Notes: generated by a model not told the origin, from the letters alone. DNA of 64,000 nt from Oscillospiraceae bacterium (GCA_015065545.1 SVQA01000007.1:1-64000); one strand, 5' to 3'. Counted from the first letter of the stretch, positions 9,297-18,558 are shown. Translations and numbers: made by a program.

Positions 9297-10199
9297 TTAT
9301 TCAGAAACTTTTATATCTGTTATTATAACGCCCTCTTTAACAGGAGTTACAACAAACACATCCTCGTAAACACCTCGAAGAATCTCTGCACAAGCCTTTG
9401 CTTTTTTTTCTGTGAGGAAAATTCCGAACACAGCAGAGCCTGAACCGCTCATTGCAGAACCGAGAGCTTTATTATTTAACATTATTGACTTAATATCATT
9501 GATTTCTTTTAAAGAGAGAACTTCCTCAAAATCGTTATGAAGAAAATCGCAGACGTTACGCACACTTCCCTTATAAAGAGCATTGGCACAAAGGTCTGTA
9601 TAAGAAAACTTTGCACCTGTGCGGCTGTCTGCAAGAGCATAAGCCTTTGCAGTTGAAACAGAAATTTCCGGCTTACATATAACAATAAAGCATTTTGTAA
9701 GCTTAGGCACCTTCTTAAAGGTCGTTCCGATACCGACAGCTCGCTTTGTACCGCCTGTAATGCAGAATGGTACATCCGCTCCTACCTTAGCACCTATTTC
9801 ACAAAGCTCGTCCACCTTGAGTGCTGTATTGTATAGACGATTGAGAATAACGATAACTGCCGCTCCATCTGCACTTCCGCCTGCAAGACCCGCACCGAAG
9901 GGGATCTGCTTCTTTATATCTATATGAATATCGCCGTGAGTACGCTTTATATATTCAAAAAAAGCTATTGCCGCTTTATAGGCAATATTGGAGCTATCGC
10001 AGGGCACACCTTCTTTATTGCAGGAAATAGTGATGCTCCCCTCTGTATTGGTATCATTAGGGTCTGCATCAACAGTTACTGTTTCATAAAGAGAAACACT
10101 CTGCATAAGCATATCTACCTCGTGATAACCATCGGGACGACGTGACATAATATCCAGAGTAAGATTAATTTTTGCCGGTGCGATTGCCTGAATCTGCAT
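9297..10199 (-). CDS. ispE: 4-diphosphocytidyl-2-C-methyl-D-erythritol kinase
   Basis: 300 residues, GHMP kinase family. It phosphorylates CDP-methylerythritol at the 2-position using ATP, the fourth step of the MEP isoprenoid pathway. Visible motifs are the N-terminal APAKINLTL, RPDGYHEV, the ATP-binding PFGAGLAGGSAD (100-111), and the C-terminal GSAMSGSGSAVFG. The length matches the family. GGAG stands seven bases before the ATG, and the start is one base beyond the aminotransferase stop. dxs and ispA of the same pathway lie at 46-49 kb. Confidence 0.96.
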   Translation of the reverse strand: MQIQAIAPAKINLTLDIMSRRPDGYHEVDMLMQSVSLYETVTVDADPNDTNTEGSITISCNKEGVPCDSSNIAYKAAIAFFEYIKRTHGDIHIDIKKQIPFGAGLAGGSADGAAVIVILNRLYNTALKVDELCEIGAKVGADVPFCITGGTKRAVGIGTTFKKVPKLTKCFIVICKPEISVSTAKAYALADSRTGAKFSYTDLCANALYKGSVRNVCDFLHNDFEEVLSLKEINDIKSIMLNNKALGSAMSGSGSAVFGIFLTEKKAKACAEILRGVYEDVFVVTPVKEGVIITDIKVSE

Positions 10200-10200
10200 A

Positions 10201-11364
10201 TTAAAGCTCCTGTAAAAATTCCTTTATCCTGCCGATTGCCTCGGTCAGGTGTTTGAGTGAATAAGAGTATGAAACACGGACAAAGCCTTCGCCGCAATCG
10301 CCGAATGCATCACCGGGTACAATAGCAACGTGCTTGCTGTGAAGAAGCCGTGTACAAAACTCCTCGGATGAAAGACCTGTTGACTTGATACAGGGAAAAC
10401 AATAGAATGCACCGCAAGGCTCAAAACAATCAAGTCCCATAGCATTGAAGCTGCCTACAACGAAACGTCTGCGCATATCGTATTCATTACGCATCTGCTC
10501 AATATCCTTATCACCGTTTCTGAGTGCTTCAATGGCGGCATACTGTGCAACTGTGGGAGCAGACATAATGCAGTATTGATGAAGCTTGGTCATCATTCCG
10601 ATTATTTCTTTGGGACCCATAGCATAACCCAGACGCCAGCCTGTCATAGCAAATGCCTTTGAGAAACCATTGATAACAATTGTTCTTTCTCTCATCATGG
10701 GTAAGGATGCAATTGAAACATGGTTGCCCTTATATGTAAGTTCACTGTAAATTTCGTCAGAAATTACAATAAGGTCATGCTTTATAATTACATCGCAAAG
10801 CGCCTCTAAATCTTTCTTTTCCATAATTGCGCCTGTAGGGTTGTTGGGATAAGAAAGAATAAGAACCTTGCTCTTTTCGGTAATTGCTGCTTCAAGCTCC
10901 TGAGCCGTAAGACGGAAGTTATTTGTTGCCTTTGTATCAATAACAACAGTAGATCCGCCGCTCATAGAAGTCAAAGGCTCATAGCACACAAAGGAAGGCT
11001 GATGTACAAGCACCTCATCACCCGGATTGACTAAACAGCGGATTGCTACGTCCAAAGCTTCACTGCCACCAACGGTAACAAGTATTTCTGAATCTGCACT
11101 ATAATCTAAATCATATTTTCTTTTAACAAAGGTACTGATTTCACTGCATAGAGTTTTGAAGCCTCTGTTTGGTGTGTACCAAGTCTTACCATTTTCCAGA
11201 GAGTCGATACCTGCTTTTCGAACGTGCCAAGGAGTTCTGAAATCCGGCTCGCCTATAGACAAAGATATGACATCATCCATTTCGTTTACAATATCGAAAA
11301 AGCGTCTGATACCTGATGGCTTAACACTCCGTATCGTATTGTTAAGATATTTACTGTAATCCAT
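10201..11364 (-). CDS. Pyridoxal-phosphate aminotransferase, class I/II (aspartate aminotransferase-like)
   Basis: 387 residues from the ATG at 11364. That ATG overlaps the stop of the upstream Lrp gene (ATGA) and has AAAGGTG about seven bases upstream; an in-frame GTG at 11379 is less likely. Fold-type I motifs are SYPNNPTGA, SDEIYSELTY and the Schiff-base lysine in NGFSKAFAMTGWRLGYAMG, followed by a substrate-carboxylate arginine near the C-terminus (FVRVSYSYS). It resembles the PatA/AspC group. The exact amino donor and acceptor cannot be read from the sequence; coupling to an Lrp regulator points to amino-acid metabolism. Confidence 0.88.
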   Translation of the reverse strand: MDYSKYLNNTIRSVKPSGIRRFFDIVNEMDDVISLSIGEPDFRTPWHVRKAGIDSLENGKTWYTPNRGFKTLCSEISTFVKRKYDLDYSADSEILVTVGGSEALDVAIRCLVNPGDEVLVHQPSFVCYEPLTSMSGGSTVVIDTKATNNFRLTAQELEAAITEKSKVLILSYPNNPTGAIMEKKDLEALCDVIIKHDLIVISDEIYSELTYKGNHVSIASLPMMRERTIVINGFSKAFAMTGWRLGYAMGPKEIIGMMTKLHQYCIMSAPTVAQYAAIEALRNGDKDIEQMRNEYDMRRRFVVGSFNAMGLDCFEPCGAFYCFPCIKSTGLSSEEFCTRLLHSKHVAIVPGDAFGDCGEGFVRVSYSYSLKHLTEAIGRIKEFLQEL

Positions 11365-11840
11365 CAGAACTGCATACACCTTTCATCATCGGGAGTGCCG
11401 GAAAGCACAAGTCCCTCGTCTTTATATCTCTTCAAAATAAAATGAGTTGCTGTAGCAAGCACTCCGTCAAGAGCAGAAAGCTTGCGTGTTACAAAAGAAG
11501 ATACATCCTGAATTGTCTCTGCTTTAACGATTACTGCAAGGTCGTATGTACCTGCCATAAGATAAAGAGAGGCAACCTCGTCAAAAGCCATAATCTTCTC
11601 GGCAATTTCATCGAAGCCCTTGTCCTTTGTGGGAGTAACTTTAAGCTCAATATAAGCGGTAACACCGCTGTCTTTAACAAGCTCCCAATTGATTGCGGCA
11701 CGATAGCCTTTAATAACACCAGCGGCTTCGTATTCTTTAATTTTTGCCTGCACGTTTTCTTCGGTATCGTCCACTAAAAGTGCAAGCTCACTTACAGAAT
11801 AAGATGAATTCTGAGAAAGAAGTTTAAGTAATCTGTCCAT
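11364..11840 (-). CDS. Lrp/AsnC-family transcriptional regulator
   Basis: 158 residues. An N-terminal winged helix (about 3-50, LLKLLSQNSSYSVSELALL) is followed by a C-terminal RAM domain (about 70-145; AYIELKVTP, VASLYLMAGTYDLAVIVKA) that in this family binds an amino acid and forms octamers. It is translated together with the aminotransferase downstream (ATGA overlap), so it probably controls that gene in response to an amino acid. An AAGGAG lies upstream of the ATG. Confidence 0.92.
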   Translation of the reverse strand: MDRLLKLLSQNSSYSVSELALLVDDTEENVQAKIKEYEAAGVIKGYRAAINWELVKDSGVTAYIELKVTPTKDKGFDEIAEKIMAFDEVASLYLMAGTYDLAVIVKAETIQDVSSFVTRKLSALDGVLATATHFILKRYKDEGLVLSGTPDDERCMQF

Positions 11841-11871
11841 AAATATATCTCCTTATCTTAAATAACAAAAA

Positions 11872-12357
11872 TCAAATGGTTGCGGCTACAACTGAATCGG
11901 CAAAATTATAAACGTCAATACAGATTGCCACAGCCAAACACAAAAGCTCCCGCCTTTGTGTGAATATGTCTAAAGTGTAATAGCCCTTAGAAGAACAGGT
12001 ATCGGACTTTTGAGTCATCAAGAGACTTCCGTCTGCATCAAAAACCTCGAAGGTACGAAAATCAGCACTTGCACAGATTTTCCAGTTAATGCCGAAAATG
12101 CTGAAATCAGGACTCACTCTTCTGCCGCCTATTATTGTAAAGTGTTCATCATCGCTTCTGATGATAAAGGTTGAGAGCACCTTTGAAATAAGCATACGAA
12201 TTTTAATGAGGACTTCGCCCTGCGGTGAAGAAATTGCCATTTTCTGAATAGCATCGTTGTACTTACCTGTTACAACAAATTTGGTTTCTCCGTTTGAATC
12301 CGACACAATAAATCGAGAATGAGACATTGAAGTATCTCTCTTTAGAAACAAACGCAT
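11872..12357 (-). CDS. LURP-one-related (tubby-like fold) protein
   Basis: 161 residues. The start MRLFLKR, the early FIVSDSNGETKFVVTG and the repeated beta-strand pattern fit the LURP-one/tubby C-terminal family, small beta-barrel proteins around a central helix. A hydrophobic stretch near the end (LLCLAVAICIDVYNFAD) fits that buried C-terminal helix. The bacterial role is unknown; some homologues are described as scramblase-like. An alternative start at residue 11 has a purine-rich stretch upstream, but the longer form matches the family's N-terminus. It sits between the Lrp gene and the ligase-like gene with no clear functional link. Confidence 0.75.
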   Translation of the reverse strand: MRLFLKRDTSMSHSRFIVSDSNGETKFVVTGKYNDAIQKMAISSPQGEVLIKIRMLISKVLSTFIIRSDDEHFTIIGGRRVSPDFSIFGINWKICASADFRTFEVFDADGSLLMTQKSDTCSSKGYYTLDIFTQRRELLCLAVAICIDVYNFADSVVAATI

Positions 12358-12423
12358 ATTAACACCGTCTTATAAATAAATTTTTTGCTTTATTAGTATT
12401 TTCAAAAAAGATAATAAAACAAT

Positions 12424-13860
12424 TCAAATTAACTTTCGGTGAAGCTTTTTATTGAAGATATAAAAGCTGCCCCTGCGCTTGTAACCAAAATCAAGTGCAT
12501 AACAAGCGGTATAACCGATAAACAACCAGAAGGTCATAACAAAGAAGGTTACATCAAAGAGAATGGTTCTTTCAACAAAAGAGAAAATCATATACGCAAC
12601 AATGAAGGATATAAGGCAAGGATATACGCTATGGGTCATAATTCTGCGTTGCAAAAACCACACAGGGAATATCATCATAAAATACCTGACAATAAAGGTA
12701 AAGAAAAGTATAAAGCCGATTATACCTGCGTGATTGAGCACTGACAGATAGCCGCTGTGCAAATCTGTAAAGCACATACGGAATATGTCATTATCGAAGT
12801 CGTTGTTAAAATTGGTACGACCTGTAACCTCAATGACGCCATCAAGAAGATCACCCTTACCCATACCGAACAAGGGACTGTCGCAGAAAAGCTCCCATCC
12901 TGCTTTCCACAAGAACATTCTGCTGGTAAAGCCTGAATCCTCGTCGGGCACAAATACGGCTGACGAACTTATATCCTTAACCTCCTGAGCAGAAATACCG
13001 TCAGGACTGAACACAGCGGTAACACCTACACGGCAGAAAACTCTGACAAACATCATAACAGATAAAGCGATGAGTCCAACCACAACAAGAATTATCATAC
13101 GAATAATCATTTTCTTTGGAGTCAGGTTCTCTGTCATAGCAAAGAGCTTCATAAGTACATATACCGCTATATAAACAATAATCAGAAGAAGGCTTGCGTT
13201 ACTGTCGCAAAGGAGAAGGGCTGTAGCATTAAGGAAAACACAACTGATTATCCAAAGTCGGCTTACACGCTGTTGGTTAGAGTTTATAATAAAATTGGGC
13301 TTTGTGAGCATGTGGCAAAAAACAATAGAGATAACCGACACATAGCCCTGATAATTGGGATTTATGTAAAAACCCTTGAACACACCTTCGTAGTACATAT
13401 AGTTGTCAAACTTGCCTGATGTAAAAAGCATAAGAACAAGTCCGACCATAGTGAAGATTGTTGAAAGATAAACGAAAACTCTTGCCATCAGATAGAGCTC
13501 CCAACGGAAAGGAACTGTTCGCTCAGTATACATTCCATAAAAAAGAAAGAAGCAGATACCAATATGCAGAAGCATTACGATATTATAGCCTACTGCGGCA
13601 AGATTTAAAGATAAATTAAAAAGTATGGTTACTGCAAAAGAGCAGGCAAACAATGCTATCCATAGTCCTAAATAAAGTTTATTATAAGTCTTTTTCTTAA
13701 TTATTGTATAAACGGTAAGTGCCGCTCCCCACACAAACAAAAGACAGAGTACAACATAAGAAGCGACAAAAACATACATCACCATACAGAAAAACAAACA
13801 AAGCATATATGCCAGTCTGAAAAGTGAGGTATCAAGAAAAAGTTGTTTAAGTTTGCTCAT
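12424..13860 (-). CDS. O-antigen ligase / Wzy-type polysaccharide polymerase-like membrane protein
   Basis: 478 residues with about eleven membrane-spanning segments. A large extracytoplasmic loop ends in DLHSGYLSVLNHAGIIG, the His-containing signature of the Wzy_C/WaaL family. These proteins join undecaprenyl-linked repeat units into polymer or attach polymer to an acceptor at the outer face of the membrane. In a Gram-positive host, polymerisation or attachment of capsule or wall glycan is most likely. It lies 28 bases downstream of the sugar transferase, in the same transcript from the promoter at 14.6 kb. AGAGG precedes the ATG. The substrate is unknown. Confidence 0.8.
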   Translation of the reverse strand: MSKLKQLFLDTSLFRLAYMLCLFFCMVMYVFVASYVVLCLLFVWGAALTVYTIIKKKTYNKLYLGLWIALFACSFAVTILFNLSLNLAAVGYNIVMLLHIGICFFLFYGMYTERTVPFRWELYLMARVFVYLSTIFTMVGLVLMLFTSGKFDNYMYYEGVFKGFYINPNYQGYVSVISIVFCHMLTKPNFIINSNQQRVSRLWIISCVFLNATALLLCDSNASLLLIIVYIAVYVLMKLFAMTENLTPKKMIIRMIILVVVGLIALSVMMFVRVFCRVGVTAVFSPDGISAQEVKDISSSAVFVPDEDSGFTSRMFLWKAGWELFCDSPLFGMGKGDLLDGVIEVTGRTNFNNDFDNDIFRMCFTDLHSGYLSVLNHAGIIGFILFFTFIVRYFMMIFPVWFLQRRIMTHSVYPCLISFIVAYMIFSFVERTILFDVTFFVMTFWLFIGYTACYALDFGYKRRGSFYIFNKKLHRKLI

Positions 13861-13888
13861 AACAAAAACCTCTGACTACATTTTGGAC

Positions 13889-14572
13889 TTAATGAAAAAC
13901 CTCTACAATAGTCTTAACAATAAGATAAAGATCCCTGCGGAATCCGAATCTGCTGATATATTTTAAATTATATTCCATCTTCTGCGGAAGGATAACTTCG
14001 ATATACTCCTTATCCACATCAGAAAATTTCTCTAAAAGCTCGGCTTCGTCTTTAAACATTATACTGGCAAGGGATGTTACACCTGCAGGCATAAGCAAGG
14101 TTGCCATCATTTCGTCTGTATACTCGTCAACATAACGGGGAACCTCGGGTCTTGTACCTACAATACTCATCTTACCGGATAAAACATGGAAAATCTGAGG
14201 AAGCTCATCAAGTCGGTACTTTCTGAGGAATTTACCGATTTTTGTAACTCTGTCGTCATCGGAGCAGGTAAGCTCACCTAACGTATCGGAGCCTACCTTC
14301 ATTGTTCTGAATTTCCAAATACGAAACCTCTTACCGAAGGTTGTAACACGCACTTGCTTATAAATAATCGGTCCCTTGGATGAAAGTTTAATTAAAAGAC
14401 CGATTATAAGCATTGGCAAAAAAAGAATGCAAATAATAATAATAGAGGCTAAAAAATCAAGTACTCTTTTGAATAGAAGACTTTTACTCTTCTTTTTTAA
14501 TATATCGTAATAAGGCTTCACTGCTTCCGTCTGCATATTCTCGGGAAGCGATGTGAAAGGTATCATTCTCAT
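13889..14572 (-). CDS. Undecaprenyl-phosphate sugar (phosphoglycosyl) transferase
   Basis: 227 residues. Small monotopic phosphoglycosyl transferase of the WcaJ/PglC type. It has a re-entrant/membrane helix (about 34-60), then YKQVRVTTFGKRFRIWKFRTM, RKYRLDELPQIFHVLSGKMS, GTRPEVPRYV and the C-terminal KYISRFGFRRDLYLIVKTI. It moves a sugar-1-phosphate onto undecaprenyl phosphate, starting a surface glycan repeat. It is the first gene after a strong promoter, with GGAGG six to seven bases before the ATG. Only this initiating enzyme and one polymerase/ligase are here; the intermediate glycosyltransferases must lie elsewhere. Confidence 0.93.
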   Translation of the reverse strand: MRMIPFTSLPENMQTEAVKPYYDILKKKSKSLLFKRVLDFLASIIIICILFLPMLIIGLLIKLSSKGPIIYKQVRVTTFGKRFRIWKFRTMKVGSDTLGELTCSDDDRVTKIGKFLRKYRLDELPQIFHVLSGKMSIVGTRPEVPRYVDEYTDEMMATLLMPAGVTSLASIMFKDEAELLEKFSDVDKEYIEVILPQKMEYNLKYISRFGFRRDLYLIVKTIVEVFH

Positions 14573-14611
14573 AATGACCCTCCGAAAACATACTTATAAA
14601 TATACATTGTT

Positions 14612-14640
14612 ATTATACTATATTATATTGAAATTTTCAA
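14612..14640 (-). promoter_or_regulatory. SigmaA-type promoter of the sugar transferase gene
   Basis: On the minus strand TTGAAA (14640-14635) is followed after exactly 17 bases by a perfect TATAAT (14617-14612), about 40 bases before the start codon. It faces the divergent DUF1292 promoter, so 14573-14807 is a two-way control region. Confidence 0.8.
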
Positions 14641-14741
14641 CTGTTTAGAAAAAATATACTGTAAGCACAAGCTTCGACATAAAAAGATGTAATATTGTAT
14701 TATTATTTAAGAAATATAAAACGTAATTTATAAGAAGATAC

Positions 14742-14770
14742 TTGACTAAACTATCGCCTAAAGGTAAAAT
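14742..14770 (+). promoter_or_regulatory. SigmaA-type promoter of the DUF1292 gene
   Basis: TTGACT (14742-14747), a 17-base spacer and TAAAAT (14765-14770). The transcript would begin near 14777 and reach the AGAGGAG ribosome binding site at 14793-14799. Confidence 0.8.
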
Positions 14771-14807
14771 TATATAGGATAAATTTACATTAAGAGGAGC
14801 AATTTAT

Positions 14808-15098
14808 ATGAGTAATGAATATTCACCAGACCTTATTACATTGGTTGATGAGGACGATGTAGAGCATAACTTTGAGATACTTGACACAATCGAGTATGAG
14901 GGCAAGGAATATCTTGCTCTCTACCCTGTTTTTGATAATCCCGAGGATATGGTAGCCGACAGCGGCGAATACTACATTATGGAAGCTCAAGACAGCGAAG
15001 ACGGCTGGGAACTGGCTGAAGTGCAGGATGATGAGCTCGTTGACAAGCTTGCTGATATTTTTGAGGAAAGATTTGCTGAAAAATTCGGCGAGGAGTAA
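14808..15098 (+). CDS. DUF1292 family protein
   Basis: 96 residues, strongly acidic, with no membrane segment. The pattern LVDEDDVEHNFEILDTIEYEGKEYLAL, AEDSEDG-like middle and VQDDELVDKLADIFEERFAE is that of DUF1292, small cytoplasmic proteins common in Firmicutes, often near RNA-metabolism or cell-division genes. No biochemical role is established. It has its own promoter and AGAGGAG eight bases before the ATG. The 6S RNA candidate begins about 40 bases after its stop with no terminator between, so the two may share a transcript. Confidence 0.85.
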   Translation: MSNEYSPDLITLVDEDDVEHNFEILDTIEYEGKEYLALYPVFDNPEDMVADSGEYYIMEAQDSEDGWELAEVQDDELVDKLADIFEERFAEKFGEE

Positions 15099-15135
15099 TT
15101 CCTTAACTTCTGAACAAACTACTCACAAAGAAACA

Positions 15136-15322
15136 ATCCTGCCTGATACGTGAATAAGGCAAAAATAACCCTACAACCTTTAAATCGGGAGCTTTGCTCC
15201 GTCAGTGGCGTGCAGACCTCCCCTGTTTTCAGGGACGAAGGGAGCCAAAAGCTGACGGGAGAGCACCCACCTGCTTTTTTAGTAGCAGGTTATATTATAC
15301 CTTCTGCGGTCAGGCGGGAGTT
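15136..15322 (+). ncRNA. ssrS: 6S RNA (candidate)
   Basis: The ends form a perfect nine-pair closing stem, CCTGCCTGA (15138-15146) with TCAGGCGGG (15310-15318). Inside is a large open bubble, then a long apical stem in which CTCCGTCAG pairs with CTGACGGGAG around an inner CTCCC/GGGAG hairpin. The 3' side of the bubble has a small hairpin ACCTGC/GCAGGT followed by CTGCGG before the closing stem. This closing stem, open-promoter-like bubble and small 3' hairpin are the 6S RNA layout, and the CTGCGG near the 3' stem also occurs in E. coli 6S. The size (about 187 bases) fits. 6S RNA binds sigmaA polymerase in stationary phase. Ends are approximate; no separate promoter or terminator was found. 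Confidence 0.82.
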
Positions 15323-15348
15323 TTATTATCAATTAGGAGATTATATAT

Positions 15349-16314
15349 ATGAAAGTATCTGTACTTGGATGCGGCAGATGGGGCAGCTGTATTGCCTGGT
15401 ATCTTGATAAAACAGGGCACGAGGTTCTTTCCTGCGGACTCCCTGATGCACCTGAATTCATAGCTCTGCGTGATACAAGAAAAAACGACTATCTTGAATT
15501 TCCTGAGAGTATTGAGGTCAGCTGTGATTTGGAATACGCTGTCAGCAGAGCTGAGGTTATTGTTATTTCAATTTCTGCTCAGCACCTGCGTGAATATATG
15601 GCTGATATATCTAAATATAGCCTTGAAGGAAAAATCATCGTTCTTTGTATGAAGGGCGTTGAGGAAGCTACAGGCTGCAGACTCTCTGAAGTTGTGGGTG
15701 CTTTTGTGGATGAAGAAAAGACCCCTATCGCTGTATGGGTTGGTCCCGGTCATCCTCAGGATTTTACAAAGGGTATTCCCAACTGTATGGTTATTGACAG
15801 CAAGAACGAAGAGGTTAAAAATCTGCTTTGTAACAAATTTTCCAGCTCACTCATCAGAATGTACATAGGCGACGATTTTATTGGTAGTGAGATTGGTGCA
15901 GCCGCAAAGAATGTTATCGGTATTGTTGCAGGTATGCTTGACGGTATGCAGTATCAGTCACTCAAGGGTGCGCTTATGGCAAGAGGTACCCGTGAGATTG
16001 CAAGGCTTATTGAGGCTATGGGGGGAAATCCCTTCTCTGCTTACGGTCTATGCCACTTAGGCGACTATGAGGCTACACTCTTCTCTAAATGGAGTCAGAA
16101 CAGAATGTACGGCGAAAGCTTCGTTCTGGGCAAGACTTACGGTAAGCTTGCCGAGGGAGTTATGACAACAAAGGCTCTGAAAAAACTTGCAGAGAAATAC
16201 AATGTGGAAATGCCCATTGTTTCTGTGCTTTATGATACCTTATTCGAAGGAAAGCCCTTTGAGAAATCAATGGAAGAGCTTTTCGGAAGATCTGTTAAAA
16301 CCGAATTCTATTAA
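15349..16314 (+). CDS. gpsA: NAD(P)H-dependent glycerol-3-phosphate dehydrogenase
   Basis: 321 residues. It reduces dihydroxyacetone phosphate to sn-glycerol 3-phosphate for phospholipid synthesis. It has an N-terminal Rossmann motif GCGRWG (7-12), WVGPGHPQD, and the catalytic lysine in GAAAKNVIGIVAGM; the C-terminal helical domain has GDYEATLFS. The length matches the family. AGGAGA lies eight bases before the ATG, and only about 25 bases separate it from the 3' stem of the 6S RNA candidate. It is followed by a terminator shared with the convergent arginine operon. Confidence 0.95.
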   Translation: MKVSVLGCGRWGSCIAWYLDKTGHEVLSCGLPDAPEFIALRDTRKNDYLEFPESIEVSCDLEYAVSRAEVIVISISAQHLREYMADISKYSLEGKIIVLCMKGVEEATGCRLSEVVGAFVDEEKTPIAVWVGPGHPQDFTKGIPNCMVIDSKNEEVKNLLCNKFSSSLIRMYIGDDFIGSEIGAAAKNVIGIVAGMLDGMQYQSLKGALMARGTREIARLIEAMGGNPFSAYGLCHLGDYEATLFSKWSQNRMYGESFVLGKTYGKLAEGVMTTKALKKLAEKYNVEMPIVSVLYDTLFEGKPFEKSMEELFGRSVKTEFY

Positions 16315-16331
16315 TAAAACAATAAAAAGTC

Positions 16332-16363
16332 AAGGCGGTACAGTTTTTGAGCTGTACCGCCTT
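16332..16363. terminator. Bidirectional terminator between gpsA and argF
   Basis: AAGGCGGTACAG pairs with CTGTACCGCCTT around a short T-rich loop. TTTT follows on the plus strand and a T-rich run on the minus strand, so it can end both gpsA and the arginine operon, which converge here. Confidence 0.9.
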
Positions 16364-16373
16364 TTAAATATAA

Positions 16374-17384
16374 TTATACGTTTTTACCGAGGGTTGCTGC
16401 AATAACAGCTTTGATTGTGTGCATACGGTTTTCTGCTTCGTCGAATACGATTGAAGCTTCGGACTCAAAGACTTCGTCCGTAACCTCTAAAGCATCAAGA
16501 CCAAACTGCTCACCTACCTGCTTGCCAACGCCTGTGTTGAGGTCGTGGAATGCAGGCAGACAGTGCATAAACACTGTATCTTCACGGGCACTTTCCATAA
16601 GAGCCTTGTTAACCTGATAAGGAAGGAGTGCGTCGATTCGCTCTTTCCAGACCTCTGCAGGCTCACCCATTGATACCCATACATCTGTGTAAATTACGTG
16701 AGCATCCTTGACAGCTTTCTTGGGGTCTGTTTCAAACTTAAGTGTAGCACCTGATTCTTTTGCGATTTCCTGACATTTTGCCACAAGCTCTTCATCAGGG
16801 AAATACTCCTTGGGTGCACAAGCAGTAAAGTTAATGCCCATCTTTGCACAGCCAACCATAAGAGAGTTACCCATATTGTAACGGGCATCGCCCATATAAA
16901 CAAAGTTGATACCCTCAAGAGTACCGAAATGTTCTCTGATTGTAAGGAAATCAGCAAGAATCTGTGTGGGATGGAACTCATTTGTGAGACCGTTGTAAAC
17001 AGGCACACCTGCCTTATCTGCAAGTTCCTCAACAATTTCCTGACCGAAGCCACGGTACTCGATTGAGTCGTACATTCTGCCGAGAACTCGGGCTGTATCG
17101 GCTATGCTTTCCTTCTTGCCTATCTGAGAAGCATCCGGGTCAAGATAGGTTGCAGTCATACCAAGGTCGTGAGCAGCTACCTCGAAAGCACAGCGGGTAC
17201 GGGTACTTGTTTTCTCAAAAATAAGAGCAATCTGCTTACCCTCGCAGATTCTGTGAGGAATACCTGCTTTCTTCTGAGTTTTAAGAAGCTCTGCCAAATC
17301 GATAAGAGCAGAAATTTCTTCCTTTGAAAAATCTAGGAGCTTAAGAAAACTCTTACCCTTTAAATTTAAAATAGTGTTTTCCAT
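16374..17384 (-). CDS. argF: Ornithine carbamoyltransferase
   Basis: 336 residues. It joins carbamoyl phosphate to ornithine to give citrulline. The carbamoyl-phosphate site [13 protein letters not shown] (in [12 protein letters not shown]), DVWVSMGE and the ornithine-site HCLPAFHD are all present, so it should be active. It is the last gene of the arginine operon, one base beyond the argD stop, with GGAGG eight bases before the ATG. The biosynthetic context (argGHCJBD) argues against the catabolic arcB role. Confidence 0.96.
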   Translation of the reverse strand: MENTILNLKGKSFLKLLDFSKEEISALIDLAELLKTQKKAGIPHRICEGKQIALIFEKTSTRTRCAFEVAAHDLGMTATYLDPDASQIGKKESIADTARVLGRMYDSIEYRGFGQEIVEELADKAGVPVYNGLTNEFHPTQILADFLTIREHFGTLEGINFVYMGDARYNMGNSLMVGCAKMGINFTACAPKEYFPDEELVAKCQEIAKESGATLKFETDPKKAVKDAHVIYTDVWVSMGEPAEVWKERIDALLPYQVNKALMESAREDTVFMHCLPAFHDLNTGVGKQVGEQFGLDALEVTDEVFESEASIVFDEAENRMHTIKAVIAATLGKNV

Positions 17385-17385
17385 A

Positions 17386-18558
17386 TTAAACCTCCGTATT
17401 GTTACAAACGGTTTTGATAATTTCTACTGCTTCTTTAAGCAAATCCCAAGGGATATTAAGAGCAGGAAGAAGTCGGAGCTTTGTTTTTGCTTTGATAACA
17501 AGCACACCATTATCCATACATTCACGGACTACTTCATCAACGGGACGTTTTGTGGTGATACCAAGCATAAGTCCCATACCGTCTACTGCTTCTACACCAT
17601 CGCAAGCGGTAAGTTCATCGAATATAAACTTGGATTTATTATTTACTTCATCCAAAAGTTCATCGTCAAGTCGATTCAAAATACTGATAGCACCTGCACA
17701 ACAAACAGGATTACCGCCGAAGGTTGAGCCGTGATCGCCGGGATTATAAACATCAGCTACCTTACAGGAGAAAATTGTAGCACCCAAAGGCAGACCGCCG
17801 CCGAGACCCTTTGCGGTAGAAACGATGTCAGGTGAAACACCATAGTTCATAAATGCATAGAGAGCACCTGTTCTGCCGTTGCCTGTCTGAACCTCGTCAG
17901 CAATAGTGATAATATCTCTCTGCTGTGCAATCTCGAAGATTTTTGCAACAAACTCAGGTGTGAGAGGCATTACTCCTCCCTCACCCTGCACAAACTCAAA
18001 CATAATTGCGGCAACTTTATCTGAATTTGCTTTTTCTACGAGGTCATCAATATTATTTGCTTCTACATAATCAAAGCCTTCTGTAAGAGGAAGAAAATCC
18101 TTGTGAAAATTATCCTGACCTGTTGCGGCAAGAGTTGTTACTGTTCTACCGTGGAAGCTGTTTTTGAGGGTTAGTATAACATTACGCTCTGCACCGTATT
18201 TATTGGCGGCATATTTTCTTGCGGCTTTGATAGCACACTCGTTTGCTTCTGCACCCGAATTGGAAAAGAAAACCTTGCTCATACCTGTACGCTCACAGAG
18301 GATCTGCGCAAGTCTTGCACAAGGGCCTGTGTAGTAGAGGTTTGAGGTGTGCTGAAGCTCCATCAGCTGTTCGGCTACGGCACTGACCCATAAATCGTCG
18401 CAATAACCGAATGTATTTACTGCAATACCTGTTGCCATATCAATGTACTCGCTGCCGTCCTCTGAAACTACAAGAGAGCCTTTGCCCTTTATAAGAGCTA
18501 CATCAAAACGACCATAGGTATTAGCTATATATTCTTTATCAATTTCTTTTATACTCAT
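17386..18558 (-). CDS. argD: Acetylornithine aminotransferase
   Basis: 390 residues, class III PLP aminotransferase. It turns N-acetylglutamate semialdehyde into N-acetylornithine. It shows [18 protein letters not shown], the FEFVQGEGG and [12 protein letters not shown] motifs, and the PLP lysine in [14 protein letters not shown]. The ATG lies 20 bases inside the 3' end of argB, so the two are probably translationally coupled. The family can also accept succinyl-diaminopimelate, but the operon fixes the main role. Confidence 0.96.
   Translation of the reverse strand: MSIKEIDKEYIANTYGRFDVALIKGKGSLVVSEDGSEYIDMATGIAVNTFGYCDDLWVSAVAEQLMELQHTSNLYYTGPCARLAQILCERTGMSKVFFSNSGAEANECAIKAARKYAANKYGAERNVILTLKNSFHGRTVTTLAATGQDNFHKDFLPLTEGFDYVEANNIDDLVEKANSDKVAAIMFEFVQGEGGVMPLTPEFVAKIFEIAQQRDIITIADEVQTGNGRTGALYAFMNYGVSPDIVSTAKGLGGGLPLGATIFSCKVADVYNPGDHGSTFGGNPVCCAGAISILNRLDDELLDEVNNKSKFIFDELTACDGVEAVDGMGLMLGITTKRPVDEVVRECMDNGVLVIKAKTKLRLLPALNIPWDLLKEAVEIIKTVCNNTEV

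Noticed and set aside
15040..15061. TTGACA and TATTTT inside the DUF1292 gene as a promoter for the 6S RNA
   Set aside because: The spacer is only ten bases, too short for a sigmaA promoter.
15150..15407. 85-codon open frame on the plus strand
   Set aside because: It lies across the 6S RNA structure and into gpsA, has no ribosome binding site and no family resemblance.
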